Assembly: GCA_027624035.1 (NCBI GenBank)
Contig: JAQBUI010000005.1
Span: 46,661-110,660 of the forward strand
Length of the DNA: 64,000 nt
Source: Pseudomonadota bacterium
Lineage (GTDB): Bacteria; Pseudomonadota; Gammaproteobacteria; Pseudomonadales; Azotimanducaceae
Reading direction: 5' to 3'
The notes beneath the pieces were generated by a model. It did no database searches, was not told the DNA's origin, and saw only the letters and a list, made by a program, of their open reading frames with translations. A program made the position numbers and the translations under genes. Shown piece by piece: positions 17,491 to 25,913 of the stretch (positions within the stretch are counted from its first letter, which is position 1; each line of letters starts with the position of its first letter).

Positions 17491-18387
17491 CTATTCAAGG
17501 GCTGCGTTCAAAGCACTGTCCAGGGTGTTGTGCTGGAACTGAAATCCTGTGGCCAGCAGTTTTGCAGGCAATACGCGCTGGCCGTGCAACATCAGGTCTG
17601 ACAGATCACGGAACATCAGCCTAAGGGCAAAAGCAGGGACAGCAAGGATGGCAGGACGATGCAACTGCGTCGCAAGGGTCCGGGTAAATTCGGCGTTGGT
17701 CACCGGTTCCGGTGCCACAGCATTACAGGGGCCCCGGCAGGAATCGTGATCCAGTGCGAACAGCAGTACACTGACCACATCTTTCAGCGAAATCCAGCTC
17801 ATCCATTGTTGACCGTTTCCCAGCCTGCCGCCGAGCCCCAGACTGAATGGCAGTCTCAGAGGTTTGAGGAATCCGCCGCCTGGCCCCATCACAAGACCAA
17901 TGCGCAGTTTGACGACCCTTGCGCCCCAATAGGTAGCCAGGTCTGCAGCTTCTTCCCAGTCCTGGCAGAGTTGCTGGGCGAAATCACTGGAAGCCGGGTC
18001 ACTGTCTTCTGTCAGCGGTGAATCGGCGCCATTCCCGTAGAATCCTGTGGCTGACCCGCTGATGAAAACCGGGGGCGGGTGTGGCGCACGCGCCAGTCGG
18101 CTGCAGAGTTCTTCGGTGAGCCCGACCCGGCTGTCACGTAACAACTGTTTGCGGGATGCCGTCCATAAACCGCCAGCGATGGACTCTCCGGCCAGATTGA
18201 CAACCGCATCTGTCTGAATGTCATCAACCTGGTCAAGCGCCTCGATCGGATTGACGCCGGAACCACAGAGCCTGGTAACCGTTTCTGGTCGCCGTGAATA
18301 CACCGACACATGATCTCCTCTGGCGATCAGAGCCCTGCAGAGGGCGCGGCCGATGAATCCGGTGCCTCCGGTAACAAGAATGTGCAT
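17491..18387 (-). CDS. TIGR01777 family NAD(P)-dependent epimerase (YfcH/SDR39U1-like)
   Basis: The 298-residue protein begins with the Rossmann motif VTGGTGFIGRALC (residues 5-17). It has NLAGESIAGGLWT, the signature of this family, and FISGSATGFYGN with the YG of the active-site region. A C-terminal DUF1731-like block (LAVPAFALRLMFRDLSDLMLHGQRVLPAKL) completes the usual length. It is an extended SDR; the substrate is not known. By family context it often sits in light- or oxidative-stress regulons with lipid-modifying genes. Here it lies just downstream of the DUF2878/DUF6134 pair on the same strand, with a 60-bp gap, and could be in the same transcript. It starts at ATG 18387 with GAGGG about 10 nt upstream. 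Confidence 0.87.
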   Translation of the reverse strand: MHILVTGGTGFIGRALCRALIARGDHVSVYSRRPETVTRLCGSGVNPIEALDQVDDIQTDAVVNLAGESIAGGLWTASRKQLLRDSRVGLTEELCSRLARAPHPPPVFISGSATGFYGNGADSPLTEDSDPASSDFAQQLCQDWEEAADLATYWGARVVKLRIGLVMGPGGGFLKPLRLPFSLGLGGRLGNGQQWMSWISLKDVVSVLLFALDHDSCRGPCNAVAPEPVTNAEFTRTLATQLHRPAILAVPAFALRLMFRDLSDLMLHGQRVLPAKLLATGFQFQHNTLDSALNAALE

Positions 18388-18447
18388 GAGATGTTTTCCC
18401 TCGTGGCAAAAGTACGACGGTAGCAGGCAAAAGATCAGGGCAGAATG

Positions 18448-19107
18448 CTATATCAGTTCGTATCGTAACCGCCTGCCTCCATGGAGTTCTGACTCCAGCG
18501 CAACCCACTTTCCCTCCGCGGTGTACCACAGATGGATCTGGAGAGTCTCGGCGCTCACCCGATAGCGGTCAGCGGTGACGCTACTGCCCCGGACGTCGAT
18601 CACCTCGGCTGGGAGACTCTCGACAACGACCTCGACCAGTTCTCCGGTCTGACTGTTGAGAAGTCGATTCTGCTGCAGAAAGTCCGGGTTCCAATACGCG
18701 AAGGTCATAACGCAGTCAGGTAGCGATTCGCGCTCGGTGGTCCGTGCGGTCTCACGATAGATCAGCAGACCGTCGTCCTTTAGTTTTCCGTCAACAAGGA
18801 AGCGCTTGCCGTTTACCCGAGTCCGGGATGCGATGTTGGTCAGACAACTGCCACCCCAACGCTCCCGGGTGGAATGCTGGTACTCATAGGCGGTGAAGAA
18901 CAGGACTTTGACTGACATGTCGGCATCTATCTGTACTTCGACTTCATCACCGGATGCGACGATCCTGAACGAGTGGACGCCGATCTTCGAGTCATCCAGA
19001 AAGACGTTGAAGCGCCATTCCTGAAAGTTACGGCCCTCATTGTTGGCAAGCGCTGTGTCGAGCAGACACAGCGAAAGCAGCAGTGCACTAACCCGTCTGG
19101 CGATCAT
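18448..19107 (-). CDS. Exported DUF6134-like protein
   Basis: 219 residues with a cleavable signal peptide (MIARRVSALLLSLCLLDTALA). It is mostly beta-structured: FNVFLDDSKIGVHSFRI, VEVQIDADMSVKVLFFTAYEYQH, a Cys pair (C at WGGSCLTN and PDCVMTF) that could form a disulfide, and LHGGRRLRYEL at the end. The pattern fits the DUF6134/DUF3108-like periplasmic proteins of unknown function. The gene overlaps the upstream DUF2878 gene by 4 nt (ATGA), so translation is coupled and the two products probably work together. Confidence 0.7.
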   Translation of the reverse strand: MIARRVSALLLSLCLLDTALANNEGRNFQEWRFNVFLDDSKIGVHSFRIVASGDEVEVQIDADMSVKVLFFTAYEYQHSTRERWGGSCLTNIASRTRVNGKRFLVDGKLKDDGLLIYRETARTTERESLPDCVMTFAYWNPDFLQQNRLLNSQTGELVEVVVESLPAEVIDVRGSSVTADRYRVSAETLQIHLWYTAEGKWVALESELHGGRRLRYELI

Positions 19108-19700
19108 GCCTTCACCTTTTCGTCAAATCCATCATTCGCGGCCGCCAGCCAGACTAGTACGGGCATAAGCACCATCCATCCGGCGCCAAGCGCTGTCAGA
19201 GAGGTCACCGGCTCAACCAGTACTACGCCTCCGAGCCTGGAACCCGCGTAATAGGTCAGGGGACCGGCCATCCCACCCAGTACCGTAGCCAGAATCAGGC
19301 GCCCGTGCAGCCAGCGCATAGATACGTTCAGGGTCGTGGCAAACAATGGCCACATGGCGACAATCCAGTACGGTGCAAGCCCCGGCGCGAACTGTCCGCT
19401 GGGATAGGCAAGCAGGCCAAGGAGGGTCAACACGCTCTCCCAGACCATGCCAATCAGGGCTGCCAGCAGGAGTAGACGAGCCTCGAGGGCAGGCCGCACG
19501 GACCGATGCAGGTGCAGTGTCAGGATCACCAGCACTACGGCGGGCCCCAGCTGAGGTACGTCGTTGGCTGCGCCCAGCACACATGCGAACCAGCCGATCT
19601 GGAAGGCGACAAAGTTTACAAAAGAGTTCACGAAAAAGTGCAGCACACCATTGGCGGTGCTGGCTGTGTGCGATGTGGGGAACTGGTACTCGACTGCCAC
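19104..19700 (-). CDS. DUF2878 inner-membrane protein
   Basis: Up to 198 residues with about five to six membrane segments (FVAFQIGWFACVLGAA; LGPAVVLVILTLHL; ARLLLLAALIGMVWESVLTLLGLL; LAPYWIVAMWPLFATTLN; LILATVLGGMAGPLTYYAG; AGWMVLMPVLVWLAAA). It ends with a charged tail. FQIGWFACVLGA and IGMVWESVLT are features I associate with DUF2878. It starts with GTG; the first ~20 residues look polar and atypical, and a second GTG inside (just before NSFVNFVAFQIGW) would give the more family-like N-terminus. It heads a likely operon with the DUF6134-like and TIGR01777 genes. In related bacteria this set travels with cyclopropane-fatty-acid synthase genes; those are absent here. Confidence 0.72.
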   Translation of the reverse strand: MAVEYQFPTSHTASTANGVLHFFVNSFVNFVAFQIGWFACVLGAANDVPQLGPAVVLVILTLHLHRSVRPALEARLLLLAALIGMVWESVLTLLGLLAYPSGQFAPGLAPYWIVAMWPLFATTLNVSMRWLHGRLILATVLGGMAGPLTYYAGSRLGGVVLVEPVTSLTALGAGWMVLMPVLVWLAAANDGFDEKVKA

Positions 19701-20049
19701 TGGTGTCTCTATCCGGTTTACCCTTGTTTACGACAGCACAGCCTTTGCGGATTGCGGGGAGACTATCAGTGGCGTCACTGGACTTGACCCATGACCTGAA
19801 AGCCTTCGGAAGCTGATACAAGAGGTACCACTGGCCGCGTCAATTTTGACCAGGTCATTGCCAGGTTTCCTGACTGATTCTCAAAAGGGTGAAAGATTCG
19901 ATGGACTGCTTGCCTTTGAGGTCGCTACCCGGCAGTTCAGTGTTTCAAGAGCCACTGAGTAGGACGCCAGGACCATTATTGTTGCGACCTCGCACCGGAT
20001 TTTACAACTGGTGTCAGTCATAGCTGGCGTTCGCCTGCCAGGGGATGAA
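19701..20049. other. Gene-free 350-bp interval with a degenerate gene remnant
   Basis: No intact gene is visible. At 19960-20024 (+) the translation in two frames (TIIVATSHR, then FYNWCQS and a stop) and the DNA (GACCTCGC ... ACTGGTGTCAGT..TAG) resemble the end of the hypothetical gene at 12366-12962, suggesting a decayed copy of its 3' end. The rest has no recognisable feature; it would carry the promoter of the DUF2878 operon at its left side. Confidence 0.3.
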
Positions 20050-21804
20050 CTACGGCGCTTTCACGCGAGGCAGTTCCACGACAAAGCTTGCACCGATGTC
20101 AGGCGTGCTGTCCAGGTAGACCCTGCCGCCATGGGAGATAGCAATATTTCGGACAATGGAGAGCCCAAGGCCCGTTCCTCCGAGTTCCCGTGATCGGGCA
20201 GTATCGATTCGGTAGAAGCGTTCGAAGATGCGGTCCCGAAACTCTGGCGGGATACCCGGCCCCTGATCGGATACCACCAACTTCACGATGTCCCCGGTCG
20301 CGGAGAGACTTAACTCAACGGTACTCCCGTCACCCGAGTATTTGATGGCGTTGTCGATCAGATTGATCGTCAACTGAAGCAGTTCCTCCCGATCGCCCAT
20401 GACAATGTATTGACCGACCGCAAGGTTGAGTCTGATGCTGATGTTCCGCTCCTCGGCAATGGATTCGACGGCAATGGCGGACGCCTTGACAACACCGGCG
20501 ACATTCACCGCAACAAATTCGTCCCCACGATCAGCGCGGCTGTCAAACCTTGACAATTCCAGCAGTTCCGCCACAATCTGGCCGAGTCGATTGGCCTGAA
20601 ACTGTATCTTACCCACGAATCGACTCCGGGTGTCTGCTGGCATTTCGGGATGGTCGAGTATCGTTTCTGCAAATCCCCTGATCGCGGTCAACGGCGTCTT
20701 CAGTTCGTGGGATGCGTTGGCAACAAAGTCCGCCCTGACCTTCTCAAGCCTCTGCTGCTCGGTGACATCGTGAAGTACGATGATCACCGCTCCATCGAGC
20801 CTGGCAGGCCGTTCACGGCTTTCGGTCCTGGCTTCAATGGTGCGGCGTCCAATGGACAACAGTCGATTTTGCTCTGCTCCGGTGGGTCTTGTTTTGTCTA
20901 TCAGGTCGATCAACTGGGGGATCTGGGTCACTTGACGAATGGGTTGTCCGATCACATCGTTGTTGACACCAAGGAATTCCTGGGCTGCCCTGTTGATGTG
21001 CAGAATTCTCTGTTCAGGGTTCAGCGCAATGACGCCTTCCTGAAGCGCCGTCAGGATGCCTGCCAACTGGTCACGGCCATCCTCCAGCGTGTTGACCCTT
21101 TCGCCCGTCTGTCTGGAAAGATCGTTCAGGCTTCGCTCCAGCAGTGCGGTGTCGTCAGAACCGAGGCCGGGCAGGCGTGTATCGTAGTTTCCATCGGCAA
21201 TCTCGCGTGCCATCCTTGCGGCCCTCGCGATCGGGCGGTAGACGCGAACAGTAACGGCGTAGCTGATGGTCATGAGCACCAGCAGTGTCAGTGCGATCAC
21301 CGGCAGCATCCTTTTACGGAGTGTTGCCAATCGGTTGTCCAATTGCTCAAGGGGAGTCGCCAGGCGGCTGAATCCCAGCACCTGTCCTTGTACGTCGTCA
21401 ATTCGTTGTGCCGCGTACATGTAATCCATCTTTAGCGTGTCACTGAATCTGGAGGCGGTTGACCTGCCAAGCGTGGTTGCCTCGCGTATCTCTGGACGCG
21501 TTGCGTGGTTTTCCATCAGGGCAGCGTCGTACTCGGTGTCGAAGATGACTACGCCAGCAGCATCGATCACCGTTAACCTGTCGGTCGAGATGTTCTGGTG
21601 TTCAAGTTCGATGCTGCTGCCTTCAAGCAGTTGACGGCCGAAGGTTGCGGCCAGAGGTATCTGGGCTAACAGGCGAGTTCGTGCGGAGGCCTCTAGGTCA
21701 AGCTGAAACTCGTATAGCGACGCGTTGTAGAAAATGACCGCGGTCAGCGCAGTCACCACGGCTGTCATGGACCAGAGTTGGAGAAAGAGCCTGTTTCTGA
21801 TCAT
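20050..21804 (-). CDS. PhoR-like membrane sensor histidine kinase
   Basis: A 584-residue sensor kinase. There is a first membrane helix (LWSMTAVVTALTAVIFY), a ~140-residue extracytoplasmic sensor, and a second helix (LPVIALTLLVLMTISYAVTV). A HAMP linker, a PAS domain (ILTALQEGVIALNPEQRILHIN), HisKA (NASHELKTPLTAI, phospho-acceptor His366) and HATPase follow (N box NLIDNAIKYS, G1 VSDQGPGIP, F box ERFYR, G2 GGTGLGLSI). The architecture matches PhoR-type kinases that answer phosphate or envelope signals; the extracytoplasmic sensor is larger than in E. coli PhoR. No response regulator lies next to it on either side, so the cognate regulator is elsewhere. Single gene; the start ATG 21804 begins directly before the first helix. 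Confidence 0.87.
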   Translation of the reverse strand: MIRNRLFLQLWSMTAVVTALTAVIFYNASLYEFQLDLEASARTRLLAQIPLAATFGRQLLEGSSIELEHQNISTDRLTVIDAAGVVIFDTEYDAALMENHATRPEIREATTLGRSTASRFSDTLKMDYMYAAQRIDDVQGQVLGFSRLATPLEQLDNRLATLRKRMLPVIALTLLVLMTISYAVTVRVYRPIARAARMAREIADGNYDTRLPGLGSDDTALLERSLNDLSRQTGERVNTLEDGRDQLAGILTALQEGVIALNPEQRILHINRAAQEFLGVNNDVIGQPIRQVTQIPQLIDLIDKTRPTGAEQNRLLSIGRRTIEARTESRERPARLDGAVIIVLHDVTEQQRLEKVRADFVANASHELKTPLTAIRGFAETILDHPEMPADTRSRFVGKIQFQANRLGQIVAELLELSRFDSRADRGDEFVAVNVAGVVKASAIAVESIAEERNISIRLNLAVGQYIVMGDREELLQLTINLIDNAIKYSGDGSTVELSLSATGDIVKLVVSDQGPGIPPEFRDRIFERFYRIDTARSRELGGTGLGLSIVRNIAISHGGRVYLDSTPDIGASFVVELPRVKAP

Positions 21805-21879
21805 GAGTTGAATCTTCTCCGGGGCGGCGTTGTGGTTAACCCATGGTGAACATTGCTAGCCGCCATCCGCCTTGCGCTC

Positions 21880-22095
21880 TCAATTTCCCTTGCGGGCCAA
21901 TTCCTCAAGTGCGTGTATTTCTTCCACGAGAGACTGAAAGGTCTTGATGGTGCTGCGGTAACGTTCGTCTTCTTCCAGGTTCTTGCCTTCTTCGTATCCG
22001 GCAGGTACCCGCAGATAGGGGTCCTTCTTCAGCTTATCCAGGTCTCTCATCATTTCGTTGTAGCGTCGTCGCTGCTTCAGTGTCATCTGCCACAT
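21880..22095 (-). CDS. Small conserved-looking hypothetical protein
   Basis: 71 residues, highly charged and helical (LKQRRRYNEMMRDLDKLKKDP; then RSTIKTFQSLVEEIHALEELARKG), with no membrane segment or Cys. The codon pattern and the GGA ribosome-binding site 8 nt before ATG 22095 support a real gene. It is 75 bp upstream of the PhoR-like kinase gene on the same strand and might be cotranscribed with it. Function unknown; the coiled-coil look would allow a protein-binding role. Confidence 0.5.
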   Translation of the reverse strand: MWQMTLKQRRRYNEMMRDLDKLKKDPYLRVPAGYEEGKNLEEDERYRSTIKTFQSLVEEIHALEELARKGN

Positions 22096-22164
22096 GGGTT
22101 ATCCAGGCCGTTCCCGTTTCCGACAAGTGTAACCGGAAGGGCAATATCATGCTTGCCTTGCAGC

Positions 22165-22505
22165 CATGAGCGTGCCCGGGTCAGGCGTGCCGTAGTCGTG
22201 TAAGTAAGTGCTCACGGTGGCAACTCCGTAGGGGTGAACTTCCATGAAACCCATGAGCGTGCCGTGTCAGGCGCGCCGAGGTCGTGCAAGAAGGTGCTCA
22301 CGGTGGCAACTCCGTAGGGGTGAACTTCCATGAAACCCATGAGCGTGCCGTGTCAGGTGCGCCGAGGTCGTGCAAGAAGGTACTCACGCTGGCACCTCAT
22401 GGGAGTCGACTTCCATGAAACCCATGAGCGCCGTGTCAGGCGCGTCGAGGTCGTGCAAGAAGGTACTCATGCTGGCACCTCGTCGAAGGGAACTTCCATG
22501 AAAAT
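22165..22505 (+). repeat. Four tandem ~85-bp repeat units
   Basis: Units at 22165-22251, 22252-22337, 22338-22422 and 22423-22505 each start CATGAGCG(TG) and end ACTTCCATGAAA. Internal blocks GTGTCAGGCGCGCCGAGGTC and GTGCAAGAAGGT are nearly invariant. The middle part comes in two versions: CTCACGGTGGCAACTCCGTA in units 1-2 and CTCACGCTGGCACCTC in unit 3, with a close variant in unit 4. This is the best-preserved array of the dispersed family. The 22506-22962 stretch beyond it holds no credible gene. Confidence 0.85.
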
Positions 22506-22962
22506 GAGTTGTGGCATGTCTGCCGGAGTCGGTGTTCTTGGCTGATGGCACAGTCGTTCACGGCAATGATCGCCGACTGTGATTGACTCGAGAATTCACC
22601 ACCTTCACCGCCAGGGAGTCTGCCATTTGTGTCCAGCATCAGGTAGAAGACGCTTGACATGGGCCGCTATCGGATTCCAGGGATGATGGAGCACTATTAT
22701 TTCCGCGGCTGGACGCAACAGGCTGTGGATAAGTGGTGGTTGCCTCGTGACGCCGGCGGCCCGTCGTGGTTACATGGAGCTTTCAGCGTGACGAACCGAC
22801 GCGACACCTGGACCCAAAAATGGATAGAGGTGTGTCAGTGCGTTACACACTCGGCACACTCTGGCAAAGTAGCGTCTGGAAAGCCATTGGCGTGCCTCTG
22901 TCGGCACGCTGCCGGGCCTGGAACTCCGAGCGCGAATGAACACTGATGAGGTGACTAACCCA

Positions 22963-23262
22963 ATGAATGAGAACGTTTTTATCGACGGCCTGATCGTCAA
23001 AGAGCCCCACCCCAATGCGCCCGACTTCGTCAAGGCCAAGTTGTCGATCAAGCGGGAGGAGATGATTGCCTGGCTGCAAAGTCAGACCGGCGAGTGGATC
23101 AACGCTGACATCAAAGAATCCAGAGCCGGGAAATGGTACGCAGCAGTGGACAACTGGCAGCCCGACCCAAACCGCAGCGCGCCGCCCGCAGCCGGCCAGA
23201 ATCCACCCCAGGCAATGGATGAGCCACCACCCGGCGACTACGATGACGACATCCCGTTCTAA
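22963..23262 (+). CDS. Small protein with an SSB-like acidic C-terminal tip (DDDIPF), phage-like
   Basis: 99 residues. The N-terminal ~65 residues form a compact beta-rich domain (VFIDGLIVKEPHPNAPDFVKAKLSIK; IKESRAGKWYAAVDNW). A Pro/Ala-rich linker follows, then an acidic end, DDDIPF. That ending equals the C-terminal tip by which single-stranded DNA-binding protein recruits replication and repair enzymes. The domain resembles small proteins I know from phage and prophage genomes, but no function is established. Inference: a ssDNA-binding or SSB-mimicking accessory protein. The ribosome-binding site GAGGTGA lies 8 nt before ATG 22963; an earlier ATG at 22936 is open but poorly placed. It lies between the tandem repeat array and a perfect palindrome, with no other phage genes nearby. 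Confidence 0.65.
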   Translation: MNENVFIDGLIVKEPHPNAPDFVKAKLSIKREEMIAWLQSQTGEWINADIKESRAGKWYAAVDNWQPDPNRSAPPAAGQNPPQAMDEPPPGDYDDDIPF

Positions 23263-23281
23263 AAATTGGGGTCAAAAATTG

Positions 23282-23323
23282 GGGTCAGAGTCGAATTTAC
23301 AATTGTAAATTCGACTCTGACCC
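23282..23323. repeat. Perfect 42-bp palindrome of the GGGTCAGAGTCGAATT (REP-like) type
   Basis: Two 21-bp arms, GGGTCAGAGTCGAATTTACAA and its exact complement, meet without a loop. A partial direct copy (ATTGGGGTCA) precedes it at 23266-23275. Elements starting GGGTCAGAGT are known companions of RAYT/TnpA-REP transposases; no such gene is in this window. In RNA this would fold into a long hairpin at the 3' end of the SSB-tip gene and could act as a terminator or mRNA stabiliser, although no T-run follows. Confidence 0.8.
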
Positions 23324-23373
23324 TGATTAATCTGATTACTTGACCCAGATTACTGGGGGAAAGGAGATGAAAT

Positions 23374-24159
23374 ATGCCCTATGCCAACAATCAGTCTGTG
23401 CGTCTCTTCTATCAGACCTGGGGCGAGCAGGCCGGGGATGATCCCATCGTGTTCGCCCATGGCGCCGGCGGCAACGCGGCTTCATGGTGGCAACAGGTCC
23501 CCTGGTTTGCAGACCGGCATCGGGTGCTGGCGTTCGATCATCGTGGCTTTGCCCGGTCAGCCTGCCCGCCAGAGGCGTTCTCCCGCAGGTACTTTGTCGA
23601 AGATCTGGTGGCCATCATGGATGACGCGCAGATTGATCGGGCGGTGCTGGTGTGTCAGTCCATGGGCGGATGGACGGGGCTCGGTATGGCGCTGGAACAT
23701 CCGGAGCGGGTGAGTGCACTGGTGATGAGCCACACCCCTGGCGGCATATCGACACCGGAGATGGACACAATCCGGCGGGACGCGGCAGACCGACGCCCGG
23801 CGCTGACCTCCCCCTTTGCCCACTGGGCAGTGGCGCCGGACTTCCATGAGAAGCATCTGGCGTTGTCTCATCTGTATACCCAGATCAGCGGATTCAACAC
23901 CTCGCTGGACCTCAGCCTGATGGGCCGGGAGCTCCAGACCCCGATTGATCTGGCTCGCTTCAGTGGCTATAGCATCCCCACACTGTTTCTGACGGCAGAA
24001 CAGGACGCGATCTTTCCGCCAGAGATGATTCATCTGGCAGCAGCGCAGGTGCCAGGCGCGGAGGTCAAAATGCTGGGCGATGCCGGCCATTCATCCTATT
24101 TTGAATCGGCAGATCTCTTTAATCGCACTGTGCAGGAATTTCTCGACGGCCTGGAATAA
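23374..24159 (+). CDS. Alpha/beta hydrolase
   Basis: A 261-residue alpha/beta-hydrolase with oxyanion motif AHGAGGNAASWW (near residue 28), nucleophile elbow VCQSMGGW (Ser near 97), acid in TAEQDAIFP and catalytic His in GDAGHSSYFE. The Ser nucleophile points to an esterase, lactonase or C-C hydrolase rather than an epoxide hydrolase; beta-ketoadipate enol-lactonase-like enzymes have the same layout. The ribosome-binding site AAGGAGATGAAAT is strong. The VOC gene follows after 13 nt, so the two form a small operon. Confidence 0.82.
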   Translation: MPYANNQSVRLFYQTWGEQAGDDPIVFAHGAGGNAASWWQQVPWFADRHRVLAFDHRGFARSACPPEAFSRRYFVEDLVAIMDDAQIDRAVLVCQSMGGWTGLGMALEHPERVSALVMSHTPGGISTPEMDTIRRDAADRRPALTSPFAHWAVAPDFHEKHLALSHLYTQISGFNTSLDLSLMGRELQTPIDLARFSGYSIPTLFLTAEQDAIFPPEMIHLAAAQVPGAEVKMLGDAGHSSYFESADLFNRTVQEFLDGLE

Positions 24160-24172
24160 TGGCCAGGAGCGG

Positions 24173-24547
24173 ATGATGGCAACCTACAGACCCCACCACA
24201 TTCATTTGATGAGCCATGAAGCGATGTCTGCTGCGGCCTTCTACGAGCGGATGTTTGGTGCCCGCGTGGTCTCCTCGAAGGGGGCCAACGGCCTTCCCAG
24301 GGCAAACATCACGCTGGGTGATCAGTTCATTCTGATTTCTACGGTTGATGAGCGTGTTACGCGGACGGCAACCGGTCCCCATAGCTGTCTGGGGCTGGAT
24401 CATCTTGGTCTCGCCGTCGATGACCTCGCTGCGGCAGTGAGTGAACTCAAGGCCAAGGGCGCCGAGTTCCTGATGGAGCCAAACGGTCATATCGCGTTTG
24501 TGAAAGGCCCCGACGAGGTCAGTATCGAGTTGGTTCAGACCGCGTAG
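24173..24547 (+). CDS. VOC (glyoxalase/bleomycin-resistance/dioxygenase) superfamily protein
   Basis: 124 residues with the paired beta-alpha-beta-beta-beta modules of the VOC fold. HHIHLMSHEAMSAAAFYERMFG opens the first and LDHLGLAVDDLAAAVSELKAKGAEF the second. Candidate metal ligands are the His residues in HHIHL and LDHLG and the Glu in VSIELVQ. Such proteins isomerise, oxygenate or bind small molecules; the reaction is not predictable. AGGAG precedes tandem ATGs at 24173 and 24176. Cotranscribed with the preceding hydrolase, so both probably act on the same compound. Confidence 0.78.
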   Translation: MMATYRPHHIHLMSHEAMSAAAFYERMFGARVVSSKGANGLPRANITLGDQFILISTVDERVTRTATGPHSCLGLDHLGLAVDDLAAAVSELKAKGAEFLMEPNGHIAFVKGPDEVSIELVQTA

Positions 24548-24580
24548 CTGCCAGACATCCGCTGGTTGGTGCCGGTCCTG

Positions 24581-25790
24581 TCAGGGTGCAATCAATGGAT
24601 CGCCGGTCGGGCCATGATTGAGGCGAACGGCCCGGCCCTTCCATTCCAGCATCCGGGTGACCCGGGGCGCGCCTTCTCCCTGATGTAATGCCTCTATCCG
24701 GTCGCTGACCTGGGCGTCGGCCTGGGTGGTTCGGCTGTGGAACCGGACGTAGTCGAGCCACGTCGGAACATCAAAGCGCTCGATCCACAGGCGGGGGTTG
24801 GCGAGGTCCTGGGACAGCACCCAGTCGTGTGCGCCATCACGACGCCGGATTCTACGTCGCTCCAGCATGACCTGATGGAAAGCCTGTTGGTCTGCTTCGT
24901 TGATCTGGTATTCGACGGCGATGGCGATGGGGCCGCTTCTTGGCTCGATGGGCACGGCAACCGACGGTTCCCGCCAGCGGTTGAGCGGATCGAGGTTCAG
25001 TACTTCGTTACTCAGCAGCGGTACTCGGACGCCAATCAACGCCCCCAGCAGCATGCCGAATGCCGCGACGATCAAGGAGATGGCCGGTGATGTGGCCTCG
25101 GCGATGGTCCCCCAGAGCCAGCTTCCGGAAGCCATTCCGCCGAAGATCGCCATCTGATACAGAGACAGCGCCCGGCCCACCACCCACCGTGGAGTGGATA
25201 GCTGCACCGTGGTATTGAACAGTGACAAGGTAATGACCCATGCCCCGCCGCCCAGGATGAGCGCGCTGGCGGTGATCATGAGATTTGAGCTGATGGCCGT
25301 GGTGACCGCCACGATGGCGAACGCAACAAACGTACTGCGAACCAGTACTTCGTTGCTGACCCGCTCTCTCAGGGGGCGTGAAACCCCGGCCCCGAAAACC
25401 GCGCCGACGCCAAAGGCGCTCAGCAGGATACCGTAGGTCAGGGCATCTCCGGCGACCAGATGTCTGGCCACCAGGGGCAGAAGGGCAAGCAGCACAATCG
25501 TGGTCATTCCGAATACGAAACCACGCATCAATATCCGCACAATGTTCGGTGACAATGCGACATAACGAACGCCGGTGCCCATGGCGGCACGCAGGGCCTC
25601 CCGGGGAAGGCTCGACGGCACACGTTCCGGCCGCCAGCGCCAGATGACCGCGATCAGGCCGATATAGCTGATGGCATTGACCGCAAAAGCGGCGGCAGCG
25701 CCAGCCGCCGCCACAATGGCGCCGCCCAGCGCCGGTCCGACGCTGCGCGTCACGTTAAAACTGACGCTGTTCGGCATGGGAATTCGGGCC
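24581..25790 (-). pseudogene. MFS_3-type (EntS-like) exporter gene lacking its 5' third
   Basis: From about 25790 the frame encodes a recognisable major-facilitator protein of the MFS_3/EntS kind. Conserved NSVSFNVTRSVGPALGG and ALRAAMGTGVRYVALSPNI are present, followed by six to seven membrane segments. The C-terminal soluble extension typical of the family is also there (AIAVEYQINEADQQAFHQVM; GEGAPRVTRMLEW). Full members are ~530 residues with 12 helices; here the first ~140 residues, with about five helices, are missing. The frame stays open to 25900, but those ~40 residues are polar and unrelated to the family. A product could not form a normal transporter, so I treat it as a 5'-truncated pseudogene. 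It is convergent with the VOC gene. Confidence 0.62.
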
Positions 25791-25913
25791 ACCCCACCAC
25801 GGATTCCAGCGTGTGGACCGCGAAACCGGTCATCACCGACCACCGGCCGCAAGCCCTCGGTCAAGGAAGTGATTGGCTGGCTCCTCCCTGACCCTGACAA
25901 TGGGTTCCCACTG

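Noticed and set aside
22659-22946. 95-codon open frame (plus strand) before the SSB-tip gene
   Set aside because: Low-complexity, Trp/His-rich chance composition, no ribosome-binding site, and it overlaps the start region of the better supported gene.
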